Shown here: in pieces, positions 8,583 to 17,600 of the stretch
How the letters are laid out: each line of letters opens with the position of its first letter
Position numbering within the stretch: position 1 is the first letter of the stretch
From: CAZTTG01 sp964615935
GTDB taxonomy: Bacteria > Planctomycetota > UBA1135 > GCA-002686595
Direction of reading: 5' to 3'
Length of the DNA stretch: 59,495 nt
Assembly (NCBI GenBank): GCA_964615935.1
Contig: CAZTTG010000034.1
Location: forward strand, 1-59,495
The notes under the pieces: generated by a model
What the model was told of the DNA's origin: nothing
Database searches by the model: none
What the model saw: only the letters and a program-made list of their open reading frames with translations
Program-made: the position numbers and the translations under genes

Positions 8583-9452
8583 CTACGGGGATTCGCGATC
8601 TGGGGCGGATCCCCCCGCCGTCGCCTTCAGGCATCGCAGCGCATCGCGCGCCAGCTCCTCGGGCGAGCCGAAGGTGTCGCGCCAGATGCGGGTGGCCGCG
8701 GCCAGCTCCGGCACCGCTCGTCCGAAGGCCTCGACCACCACCTCGCCGTCGTAGCCGACCTCCCGCAGGGCCCCGAAGGCGGCCGGGAAGTCCACCTGCC
8801 CGCTGCCGGGCGTGCCGCGGTGGCTCTCGCTCGCGTGCACGTGCACGAGCGCGTCCCTCTCCGCGCGGATCGCCGCGGGGGTGTCCCGCTCCTCGATGTG
8901 CGCGTGGAAGGTGTCGATCATCGCGCCCACCGCGGGGTGACCCACCCTCCTCGCCAGCTCCGCCGCGGCGGCGAGGGTGTTGCACAGGTGGCACTCGAAG
9001 CGGTTGAGCGGCTCGATGGCCAGCGCGATCCCCGCCTCCCGGGCACGGTCGGCGACCCCGGCCAGCACCTCGGTGACGCGCTCCAGCTCGTCCTCGCTCG
9101 GCCCCTCGCCCGTGAAGCGGCCCAGGGTCTGGTACATGGGCCCGATCACCTTGGTGGCGCCCATGGCCTGGGCGCAGTCGATCTGCCAGCGCATCTGCTC
9201 CAGGGCGGCGCGGCGGCGCGCGGGATCCGCGCTCGAGGGGTCGATCTCCGGATCGGTGAAGGCCATGGAGGTGGTGCGCGCCAGGCCCAGCTGGTCCAGC
9301 CATCCACCGATGGCGGCGCAGTCCTCGACCGAGCCGGACATCACCGGGATCTCGACCAGGTCGTAGCCGAGCCGCGCGAGGCGCTCGAGCACGGGCCGGT
9401 GCTCCTCGGTCACGCGTCCGGTCCACAGGAGCAGGTTGATGCCGAAGCGCAT
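8583..9452 (-). CDS. Sugar isomerase/epimerase, ketose 3-epimerase-like
   Basis: A 289-residue TIM-barrel protein of the AP-endonuclease-2/xylose-isomerase-like fold. It resembles D-psicose/D-tagatose 3-epimerases. All four metal ligands of that family can be placed: Glu in AIEPLNRFE, Asp in MIDTFHAHIEE, His in VHVHASESHRG and Glu in VVVEAFGR. The GQVDF after the His motif also fits. The start MRFGINLLLWT is only one base past the stop of the ThuA gene, so the pair is almost certainly co-transcribed. Together with the second isomerase, the ThuA proteins and the oxidoreductase it suggests breakdown or interconversion of an unusual sugar or polyol such as an inositol or a keto-sugar. The exact substrate is unknown. 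Confidence 0.9.
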   Translation of the reverse strand: MRFGINLLLWTGRVTEEHRPVLERLARLGYDLVEIPVMSGSVEDCAAIGGWLDQLGLARTTSMAFTDPEIDPSSADPARRRAALEQMRWQIDCAQAMGATKVIGPMYQTLGRFTGEGPSEDELERVTEVLAGVADRAREAGIALAIEPLNRFECHLCNTLAAAAELARRVGHPAVGAMIDTFHAHIEERDTPAAIRAERDALVHVHASESHRGTPGSGQVDFPAAFGALREVGYDGEVVVEAFGRAVPELAAATRIWRDTFGSPEELARDALRCLKATAGGSAPDRESP

Positions 9453-9453
9453 C

Positions 9454-10428
9454 TCAGTCGCCGTCCCGCTCGATCGGAGCTCCCTGCCAGCGCTCGATGC
9501 GGCGCATGGCCGAGGCCCGATCCCAGCCCTCGGGCGGCGGACCCGCGAGCTCGACCAGCTCATCGAGATCCGGCCGCTTCGAGGGCACGCCCGCCTCGGG
9601 CACCGGGACCCTCGCCAGCCAGCAGGCGGCATTGAGCAGGAAGGCGCGGAAGGCGTCGTGCGCCCAGTTCCAGTGCCAGTGCAGGCCGGTGAAGCCGAAC
9701 CCGCGGCCGCCGTCCACCCGCTGCGTGCACCAGGCCAGGTGCTGCGGCCGCCGCTCCTCGAGCACCGCCCGGCGGACGTGGAGGTTGCCCGAGTGGGGGC
9801 CGTCGGGTCGCTCCAGGGAGGAGGCCGGCGGCAGGGCGGTGAGCAGCGGCACCACGCCGGCCATCTTGGGCCGGAAGCGCATGTGGTAGTACCACTCGTC
9901 GTCGAGGACGAAGGGCGCGATCCCGCGCGCGATGGGGTGCTGGGGCAGCGAGCCGAGCTCGGCGGTCCACATGGGGTTGACCGACCAGTCGAGCTCGTAG
10001 TGGCCGCCGATCCAGTCGAGCATCCGGCGCCGGTCCTCGCGGCCGTCCACGATCAGGGCGTAGTGGAGGAAGCCCAGCCCCGCGCCGCGCCGGGCGAGGG
10101 GCTCGAGGGCCTCGAAGCGGCCCTCGAGCGCGTGCTGCGCGCCCCCGTCGCCGTAGACGATCAGGGCGTCGGCCTCCTCGAGGACGGCCGCGTCCTCGGG
10201 CCAGCCCTCGACGGCGCGCGCCTCGACGCCCTCGAGGCGGCCCAGGCGGTCGGCCATGAGCCGGCAGCCGGCGGCGTGCTCGTGTTCGCCATAGCCGTGG
10301 CTGGACGGTCCGGACAGCAGGACGATGCGCCGGGTGCGGCCGCGCTCGTCCCCAGGGGTGGACCCCGGCTCCCGCCGGGCTCGGCCGGCGCTCGGGAGGC
10401 CCAGGAATGCTCGCCGCGAGAGGCTCAT
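9454..10428 (-). CDS. ThuA-like (trehalose-utilisation family) protein
   Basis: A 324-residue protein with the ThuA flavodoxin/glutamine-amidotransferase-like fold: RIVLLSGPSSHGYGEHEH at the first strand, a GLGFLHYALI strand, then GFGFTGLHWHWNW with several His and Trp residues near the C-terminus. ThuA proteins participate in sugar (trehalose, maltose, 3-keto-sugar) utilisation, but their chemistry is poorly defined. The N-terminus MSLSRRAFLGLPSAGRARRE carries a twin-arginine-like SRRAFLG, but the hydrophobic stretch after it is unusually short, so Tat export is uncertain. The genes on either side lie four bases upstream and one base downstream, so it belongs to the isomerase operon. Confidence 0.88.
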   Translation of the reverse strand: MSLSRRAFLGLPSAGRARREPGSTPGDERGRTRRIVLLSGPSSHGYGEHEHAAGCRLMADRLGRLEGVEARAVEGWPEDAAVLEEADALIVYGDGGAQHALEGRFEALEPLARRGAGLGFLHYALIVDGREDRRRMLDWIGGHYELDWSVNPMWTAELGSLPQHPIARGIAPFVLDDEWYYHMRFRPKMAGVVPLLTALPPASSLERPDGPHSGNLHVRRAVLEERRPQHLAWCTQRVDGGRGFGFTGLHWHWNWAHDAFRAFLLNAACWLARVPVPEAGVPSKRPDLDELVELAGPPPEGWDRASAMRRIERWQGAPIERDGD

Positions 10429-10432
10429 CGGC

Positions 10433-11299
10433 TCACTCCTCGGGGATGCCCAGCTCGGCCAGGGTGGCGCGGACCCAGGCCAGCGACCTCTCGATCAGGG
10501 GCCCGCCCTGGCCCTCGCACTCCAGGCTCAGGACGCCGTCGAAGCCGCGGTCGCGCAGGAGGCCCAGGCAGGTCTTGATGTTCTCGGCGTTGACCCCGTC
10601 GCCGATGGCGCAGTGGCTGATGGCGATGCCGGTGTCCTTGCCGCGCATGGCCTCGGCCATGGACGCGCTCACGTCCTTGACGTGCACGTGGGCGATGCGG
10701 TCGATGAAGCGCTTGCAGAACTCGACCGGGTCCCGTCCGGCGATGAAGGTGTTGCCGGTGTCGAAGTTCATGCGCAGCTTGGGCGAGTCCACGAAGTCGA
10801 GCATGCGCTCGACCATGTCGGGGTTGGTGGTGAAGTAGCCGTGCACCTCGATGGTGATGGTCACGTCGTAGGCCTCGGCGCACTCCACGATCCGCTGGTA
10901 GACGCCCTTCATCAGCTCCATGGCGGCCTCGTCGTCGAGCCCCTCGGGCTTCTGCATGCCGTCGGTGGTGGCCACGCGATCGCAGCCGGCGTGCCGGGCC
11001 CAGGGGATGGACTTGAGGACGTAGGGCAGGCCCAGCGTCGGTCCGCAGGGGCCCGAGAGGGGGTAGGCCGCGTCCACCTGGCTGAAGCGCACCCCATATC
11101 CATCCATCTTCCGGCGCAGCATGGCGGGGTCCTCGTAGAGGGCCACGTGGGGGAAGTACCCCAGGCCGTGGATCCAGGACACGCCGTCGATCAGGCCCGG
11201 CTCGATCCAGTGCACGCCGTTCTTCTGCGCCCAGGCCAGGGCCTTCTCGAAGCTGAAGGCGGAGGAGTTGAACGCGTCGGTGTGGAATCCGATCTTCAT
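10433..11299 (-). CDS. Sugar phosphate isomerase/epimerase (second TIM-barrel paralogue)
   Basis: A 288-residue protein of the xylose-isomerase-like TIM-barrel superfamily that starts MKIGFHTDAFNSSAFSFEKA. Putative metal ligands are Glu in TITIEVHGYF, Asp in MNFDTGNTF, His in AHVHVKDVS and Glu in LSLECEGQGG. This is the same four-ligand pattern as the other isomerase in the cluster, but overall similarity is low, so the two probably act on different intermediates. The stop lies four bases before the start of the ThuA gene and the start is one base after the stop of the ThuA-metallophosphoesterase gene. No signal peptide is seen, so it acts in the cytoplasm. Confidence 0.92.
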   Translation of the reverse strand: MKIGFHTDAFNSSAFSFEKALAWAQKNGVHWIEPGLIDGVSWIHGLGYFPHVALYEDPAMLRRKMDGYGVRFSQVDAAYPLSGPCGPTLGLPYVLKSIPWARHAGCDRVATTDGMQKPEGLDDEAAMELMKGVYQRIVECAEAYDVTITIEVHGYFTTNPDMVERMLDFVDSPKLRMNFDTGNTFIAGRDPVEFCKRFIDRIAHVHVKDVSASMAEAMRGKDTGIAISHCAIGDGVNAENIKTCLGLLRDRGFDGVLSLECEGQGGPLIERSLAWVRATLAELGIPEE

Positions 11300-11300
11300 G

Positions 11301-13172
11301 TCAGTCTTCGTCCTTTTCGGAATCCGCCCCGGCGGAGGGCGGTGGATCCTCGAGCGACACCCGGGGAGGCGCGCTCTGGCAAAATGGCCCGTAGGTCTCG
11401 CTCGCGGCCGGCTCGTGCTCGGGCAGGAACCAGCCCGCCGCGTCGGTGAATCGCTTCTCCTCGCCGGACTTGTCGATGATGAGGCGCCCGGTGGTGAGGA
11501 AGCCGCGAGCGCGCACCCCCTCGGGGATCTCCACCCGCTCGAGCGGCCGGTTCTGCCCGACCTGCCAGAGCTTCTCGCCGCTGGGGAGCATGTCGATCTC
11601 CTTCAGCTCCAGCTCGATCCGGTCCGGGTGGACCGCGCCCACCAGGTAGCTGGTGCGGGTGTTGTAGCCGATCAGCCCGCCGTGGGCGATCTGCTGCACG
11701 CCGTCCCGGCGGGTGCAGGTGATCGCGTGGACCTCGCCGCAGAGATAGAGGTCCACGCCGTGCCGGACCAGGAGCTTCCACAGGGGCGAATCGCGCCCGC
11801 CCTCGAGCATGAGGCCGCTGGAGCTCCATTTCCGGACCGGGCCCAGGATGGGGGTGTGGCCCATGACGATGCGATGACGCGCGTCGGCGTGCGCGGCGAA
11901 GACCCCCTCCAGCCAGGCGAGCTGCTCGCCGCCGACCCGGGCGCCGATCCGGCCCTGGGGCCCGTCCTCGACCGGCTCGAAGACGTCGAGTGACACGAAG
12001 AGGGCCTCCTCGTGCCGCCACCAGAAGGCCGTGCCCCGCATGTGCGCCGGGCCGTTGAGGGGCATGCCGAGATGCTCGCGGAAGCGCGCCTTGAAGCGCG
12101 GCACCAGCGCGGCGCGCTCCGCCGGCCAGGGGTTGTCTCCGATCTCGTGGTCGCCCAGAGCGGCGTAGAAGCGCAGGCCGTGGGCCCTCATCCGGTCGAC
12201 CCAGGCGGGGTAGTAGAGGGCGGCGCGCTCGTCGATCTCGTCCCGTGAGCGCCAGCGGCCCATGAGCAGGTCGCCGGCGACCATCAGGAAGCTCGGGCGC
12301 TCGGCGGCCACCGACTCGAGGATGAAGGTCAGGGCCGGCTCCCAGCCCGGCTGCGGATAGGTGGTGTCGACGTTCAGGAAGTCCGGCATGCTCGCGAACT
12401 TCCAGGCGGCCCCTTCGTCGAGATCGGGGATCGCTCCCGCGGCCCAAGCGGTCGCCCTTCGGAAGAGCTCGGCCACGGGCTCGACGGAGAGGGCCGCGGC
12501 GTCGTGGCCCAGCGTGCAGTGGAGAACGCGCCCCTTCTCGCGGCGGGTGGCGAAGGCCATCGGGTAGGCGCGGCCATCCACCTTCGAGACCGCGCTGGCC
12601 AGCACGTCGATCGGGGCGTCGCCGGCGAGGCAGGTGTAGAGCTCGTCGGTGGTCTCGAAGTCCGACAGGCCGCGCGTCACCGGGTGGTCCAGCCCGGTGA
12701 CGTGCACCTCGAAGGCCCCATGGGGATCGTGCTGGTGCCGGCCCGGCGGCGGCTTCGCCCCGAACCAGACGCGCCCCACGAGCTCCTCCCACTCCTCAAG
12801 AAACTCCTCGAAGGCGCCGCAGGCGAAGTGGACCAGGACCAGCCCGCCGCCCGAATCGGCGAACCGGGCGAGGTTCTCGAGGCCCGCCCGGCCCGGGACG
12901 GCCGGGTCGTAGTTCTTGAAGTGAACCACCAGGGCCGCGTAGGGCGAGAGGTCGGTGGCGCCGAGCTTCGTCAGGTCGTCGAGCACCTCCGTCTCCAGGC
13001 GCGGATCCTCCTCGATCAGGGCCTTCAGAACCGGTGTGGTCTCCTGCCAGCGGTGCCCCGCGTAGTCCTCGCCGGTGACGATGAGCACCCTCCGCGCGGG
13101 CTCCTCCTGCGCCGCGGCCGCCGAGGCCGCGCCGAGGGTCGAGAGGCCGATCGCCAGCAGGAGAGCCCTCAT
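11301..13172 (-). CDS. Exported ThuA-metallophosphoesterase fusion
   Basis: A 623-residue protein with a signal peptide (MRALLLAIGLSTLGAASAAAA). An N-terminal ThuA-like domain occupies about residues 25-255 (RVLIVTGEDYAGHRWQET; LVLVHFACGAFEEF). It is fused to a calcineurin-type metallophosphoesterase at about 260-490. Metal motifs of the second half are FLMVAGDLLMG (about 300), ALGDHEIGDN (about 342), VMGHTPI (about 438) and LCGEVHAI (about 479). The ThuA domain may bind or process a carbohydrate and the second domain may cleave a phosphoester; neither activity is shown. The acidic tail is probably disordered. It lies 11 bases after the Gfo/Idh/MocA gene and one base before the isomerase gene. 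The domain combination is uncommon in my experience. Confidence 0.9.
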   Translation of the reverse strand: MRALLLAIGLSTLGAASAAAAQEEPARRVLIVTGEDYAGHRWQETTPVLKALIEEDPRLETEVLDDLTKLGATDLSPYAALVVHFKNYDPAVPGRAGLENLARFADSGGGLVLVHFACGAFEEFLEEWEELVGRVWFGAKPPPGRHQHDPHGAFEVHVTGLDHPVTRGLSDFETTDELYTCLAGDAPIDVLASAVSKVDGRAYPMAFATRREKGRVLHCTLGHDAAALSVEPVAELFRRATAWAAGAIPDLDEGAAWKFASMPDFLNVDTTYPQPGWEPALTFILESVAAERPSFLMVAGDLLMGRWRSRDEIDERAALYYPAWVDRMRAHGLRFYAALGDHEIGDNPWPAERAALVPRFKARFREHLGMPLNGPAHMRGTAFWWRHEEALFVSLDVFEPVEDGPQGRIGARVGGEQLAWLEGVFAAHADARHRIVMGHTPILGPVRKWSSSGLMLEGGRDSPLWKLLVRHGVDLYLCGEVHAITCTRRDGVQQIAHGGLIGYNTRTSYLVGAVHPDRIELELKEIDMLPSGEKLWQVGQNRPLERVEIPEGVRARGFLTTGRLIIDKSGEEKRFTDAAGWFLPEHEPAASETYGPFCQSAPPRVSLEDPPPSAGADSEKDED

Positions 13173-13183
13173 CGCGTGTGCCC

Positions 13184-14500
13184 CTAGCCCAGCTTGGTGA
13201 CGCCCGGCAGGGGCAGGGGGTAGTTGCCCGTCTCGTCCAGCTTGGTGGGGGGCTCGGTCTCGAAGCTCGACTCGTCGGGCGCGGGGCCGAAGCGGAGCTC
13301 GGAGGCGTTCACCTCCTCCCAGGTCGTGGGCTTGCCGGTGTAGCAGGCGATCTGACCCAGGACGGCCACCATGGTGCTGGTGGACATGTAGTCGCCGCTG
13401 TTGACCGGCTGGCCCTGGCGGATCGAGTCGATCAGGGCCTCCTGCTCAGCGGCGTAGGGGTTGTTGTTCGGGCCTCCGTACCTCCAGTTCGTCTCGCCTT
13501 CGATCTTGCAGCCCCCCAGCAAGCACGTCCCCTTGGTGCCCATGATGATGTCGGAGCCGTTGTTGTAGCAGCCGTTCTGTGTGCGGCACAGGGCGTACAT
13601 GCGGGCGCCGCTGGCGTACTCGTAGACTGCCGTGTGGTGGTCGAACATGTCGCCATAGACCTCGCCGAAGGAGGAGGAGCGCCCCGCCAGGCCGAAGCAC
13701 CACTCGGGCATCTCCTCCTGCATGACCCAGGACATGCGGTCCACGTTGTGCACCAGGGACTGGGTCACGTCGTCTCCGGACAGCCAGCGGAAGTGGTACC
13801 AGTTGCGGAACTGGTACTCCATCTCGCTCATCCCCTCGGCGCGCACCTCCAGCCGGTAGGGGGAGCGCAGGAACATGGACTGCATGGCGACCACGTCGCC
13901 GATGGCCCCGTCGTGGATGCGCTTGACGGTCTCCTGCCAGCCGGCGTGGTAGCGGCTCTGCAGGCCGGACACGATGCTGAGGCCCTTCTCGCGGGCCAGC
14001 TCGCAGACCGCCGCCATGCGCCGCACGCCCACCGGATCGATCCCGTGGGGCTTCTCGACGAAGACGTGCTTGCCCGCGCGGATGGCCGCCTCGGCGTACA
14101 TGGGGTGGAACTTGGAGGCGCAGGCGATCAGCACGACGTCGGAGCTGTCGATGACGTGCTGGTACCCGTCGAAGCTGGTGAAGCGGTGGTCGTCGTCGAC
14201 CTTGATCTGATCCGGGCAGGTCGCCCGGAGCGTCTCCAGGCCGCTCAGCACGCGGTCCTCGAAGATGTCGTACATGGCGACCAGCTCGACGTCGGGGCCG
14301 GCGCCGAGGGCCTGGGCGGCCGCGCCCGTGCAGCGGCCGCCGCAGCCGACCATGCCGATGCGGATGGCCTGTCTCCCGGCGGCGTGGGCGCCCTGGGCGA
14401 TGGAGAGCCCGCCGAGGGCCGCGACCCCGGCCGCCGAGGTCTTGAGGAAGTCGCGGCGGCTGGCCCGCCGCGGGCTCGAGGGCGATTCGCGTTCGGTCAT
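13184..14500 (-). CDS. Tat-exported Gfo/Idh/MocA family oxidoreductase
   Basis: A 438-residue NAD(P)-dependent oxidoreductase of the glucose-fructose oxidoreductase/inositol dehydrogenase family. A twin-arginine signal (RRASRRDFLKTSAAGVAALGG) precedes the mature protein, as is common for planctomycete members. The Rossmann dinucleotide loop is IGMVGCGGRCTGAA and the active-site lysine motif is VEKPHGID, both intact. The C-terminal alpha/beta dimerisation domain contains YHFRWLSGDDVTQSLVHNVD and GTKGTCLLGG. The ATG at 14500 is used because MTERES places the Tat motif at the usual distance. It is the first gene of a five-gene operon (ThuA fusion, isomerase, ThuA, isomerase) and probably oxidises a sugar or cyclitol to a keto form handled by the others. 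Export implies a prefolded, cofactor-loaded enzyme. Confidence 0.93.
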   Translation of the reverse strand: MTERESPSSPRRASRRDFLKTSAAGVAALGGLSIAQGAHAAGRQAIRIGMVGCGGRCTGAAAQALGAGPDVELVAMYDIFEDRVLSGLETLRATCPDQIKVDDDHRFTSFDGYQHVIDSSDVVLIACASKFHPMYAEAAIRAGKHVFVEKPHGIDPVGVRRMAAVCELAREKGLSIVSGLQSRYHAGWQETVKRIHDGAIGDVVAMQSMFLRSPYRLEVRAEGMSEMEYQFRNWYHFRWLSGDDVTQSLVHNVDRMSWVMQEEMPEWCFGLAGRSSSFGEVYGDMFDHHTAVYEYASGARMYALCRTQNGCYNNGSDIIMGTKGTCLLGGCKIEGETNWRYGGPNNNPYAAEQEALIDSIRQGQPVNSGDYMSTSTMVAVLGQIACYTGKPTTWEEVNASELRFGPAPDESSFETEPPTKLDETGNYPLPLPGVTKLG

Positions 14501-14624
14501 GGGAGCGCTCTCTTCAGGGGGGGCTGACGTGCCCACGAGTATGTCACGGGTTCCCTCCCGCGCCCAGCGGCCATCGACGCGGACGGCCTGCTATGCTGGG
14601 CCCCATGCAATTCGAGGTGGACGC
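14501..14624. promoter_or_regulatory. Divergent promoter region
   Basis: This 124-base gap separates the divergent oxidoreductase operon and the PQQ-propeller gene and must hold promoters for both. A TATGCT at 14592-14597 could be a minus-10 element for the plus-strand gene, but there is no convincing minus-35. A GAGGTGG Shine-Dalgarno sequence lies a few bases before the plus-strand ATG at 14625. Confidence 0.3.
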
Positions 14625-17600
14625 ATGAGCATCGAGAACCCCGCTCGAGGCCGCTGGAAGCGCGGCCTCTGGATCTGCGCCGCGATCCTGGCCGGCCTGC
14701 CCGCCCGCGCGGCCGACTGGCCGACCTTCCGCGGGGATTCGCATCGCAGCGGCGTGTCCAGCGAGTCGCTGGAGTGGCCGCTGGGCGAGGCCTGGACCTA
14801 CCGGCCGACGCACACGCCCCGGCCGGCCTGGCCGGGGCCGGCGGAGAACAACTACTGGCACCGGCTGCACGGGCTCAGCCCGACCATGATCTACGACCGA
14901 GCGTTCCACGTGGTCGTCGCCCAGGGCGCGCTGCTCTTCGGATCCTCGTCCGACGATGCGGTGTACTGCCTCAGCTCGGACTCCGGCCGGGAGCGCTGGA
15001 GCTTCATCACCGAAGGACCCGTGCGGCTGGCGCCGACCGTCACCGACGGGAAGGTCTACTTCGGCTCGGACGACGGCTGCGTCTACTGCCTCGATCTCGA
15101 TCGGGGAGACCTGCTGTGGAAGCGCCGCGCCGGCCCCGAGGACCACCGCCTGCCGGGCAACGGCCGCCTCATCTCCCTATGGCCCGTGCGATCGGGCGTG
15201 GTCGTGGAGAACGGCGTCGCGTACTACGCCGCGGGCCTCTTCCCCGATCAGGGCGCGTTTCTGTGCGCCGCCGACGCCGAGGACGGCGCGGAGATCTGGA
15301 GGAAGAAGCTCTCGGTCACGGCCCAGGGCTACCTCCTGGCCTCGCCCACCCGCCTCCTGGTGCCCGCCGGGCGCACCGCGCCGCAGGTGTACGACCGCGC
15401 GGACGGCCGCTCCCTGGGCCAGCTCGGGAGCACCGGCGGCAGCTTCGCCATCGTTCTCGACGACATGGTGATCCAGGGCGTCAACGAGGCGGGGCAGATC
15501 GAGATCAGCGCGCCCGACACCCAGGAGCGGATCGTCACCACCCAGGCCATGCGGGTGCTCGCCAACGGGCCCATGGCCTGGCTGCTGCAGAGCGGGACCC
15601 TCACCGCACTCGATCGCACGGGCTACCTGGAGCTCAGCCGGAAGATCCTGGCCATCGAGGGAATCGCCGAGGAGAACCGGACGGCGGAGCAGCGCAGCGA
15701 GCTGATCGAGCTGCGGGAAGCGCGCGAGGCCTGCCGCAGGTGGGAGGCCCCCTGCGACAGCCCCTTCGAGATGATCCTGGCCGGGGGCGCGGTCATCGCC
15801 GGCGGGCAGGACCGGGTCGTGGCCTACGACGCCGCTGACGGCAGCGTGCGCTGGACCGGGGCCGTCGACGGGAGGGCCTACGGCCTGGCGGCCAGCGATG
15901 GGCGGCTGTACGTCAGCACTGACAGCGGAGCCATCCACTGTTTCGAGTCGCCCAGCGAGGCGGGAAGCTGGCCAGATCCCTCCCCCCCCTCAAACCTGCC
16001 GGACGATCTGCTCCACATCGGGAGACTCTCCCTTTGGGACGCGAAGCGCATCCTCGAGAAGGGCGGGGTCGACCGGGGTTATTGCCTCGTGCTGGGACGG
16101 AAGGCTCTCCGCCTCGCCAACGCGGTCACCCGATTGAGCCAACTCTCCGTCGTGGCCGTGGATGAGGCCAAGGGGCCTCGAACGCCACGAGTCAGCGTGC
16201 ACCGACTCTCACCGGGGAGACTTCCCTACCAGGGCCGCATCATGAACCTGGTGACTGGCAGGTACTGGAGCCCGGCGGGAGGAGGGATCCCGCCCGTCGC
16301 GGCCGAGGAGGTTCGCCGCCTGTTGCGGCCCTGCGGGGGAACGGCGGTCTTCATCTCCGATGATCAAACCACCCTCGAGGAATGGGGGGCCGGTGTCCTC
16401 CCCGGCTGGAAGGTCGAGGTCAACGACGACGGCGAAGCCTGGGGCATGGCCCGCATGGGCCCCCTGGAGGGCGGCGGTGAGTGGACCCACACCTACGCCG
16501 AGCCCGGCAACAGCGCCAACAGCGGCGACACCCTGGTCCACGGCGACATGGACCTGCAGTGGTTCGGCCGGCCCGGCCCGCGGGAGATGATCGACCGCCA
16601 CCACCGCAACGTGCCGCCGCTCTACAAGGACGGCCGCTGCTTCGTCCCCGGCGACCAGGTGGTCTTCGCGGTGGACGCCTACAACGGCACGCCGCTGTGG
16701 ACCGCGCGCCTCGCCGACTCGCGAAGGCTGGGGGTGTTCCTGGACTCGACCAACCTGGTCCTCGACGCGTACAACCTCTACTGGGCCGCCGGCGATCGCT
16801 GCCACGCCTTCGACGTCGAGACCGGCGAGGAGAGTTGGGTCTACCAGATGCTCCAGGATGTGGAGGGGTATCCGCGAGACTGGGGCTACCTGGCCCGCGT
16901 CGAGGGCCTGCTCCTGGGTAGCGCCTGCAAAACGGACGCCTCCTACACCGAGACCAGCCGCGACGCCGACAGCGCGCTGTGGTACCGCGGCATGAATGTG
17001 GTGTTCAGCGACTACCTCTTCGCGCTGGAATGCTCGAACGAGCTGCTGCGCTGGTGGCACAAGTCGGGGCGCATCGCGAACCCGACCATCGCCTCGGGTG
17101 GCGGGCGCACCTACTTCATCGAGACCCACTCCGAGGCGAGCCTGAACGATCCGTTGGGTCGCATGCCGTTGTCCAAGGCCTTCGAAGAGGGCCAGCAGCG
17201 CCTCGTCGCCCTGGAAACGGCGAGCGGCGATGTCCTCTACGAGCACGAGGTCGACACCTCCAAGCTCGAGGAGGTCTGCTACCTCTCCTACGCCGACGAG
17301 ACCCTCCTGCTCTCCGGCTCCCGCTTCGCCCAGGGCACGGTGGAGTACCACTACTTCGCCTTCGACGCCGCCACCGGCGAGCACCGCTGGAGCGCCAACC
17401 ACCTGAGCGGCCTGCCCGATGACGGAGGACACGGCGAGTACAACCGCCACCCCACGATCATCGGCCGCACGGTCTACGCCTGGCCCTACGCCTACGACCT
17501 CGAGACCGGCGAGCGCATCGAGGGCTGGAGCTTCCAGCGCCAGGGCCACGGCTGCGGCGGCATCTCGGCCTCGGCCTGCAGCCTCTTCTGGCGCGGCGGC

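Noticed and set aside
7204..9426. Upstream extension of the TPR/SPASM-like frame into one protein of over 1300 residues
   Set aside because: The extended part runs in the wrong frame through the radical SAM and epimerase genes and is arginine/proline-rich. The coupled GTG start at 7203 explains the real gene.
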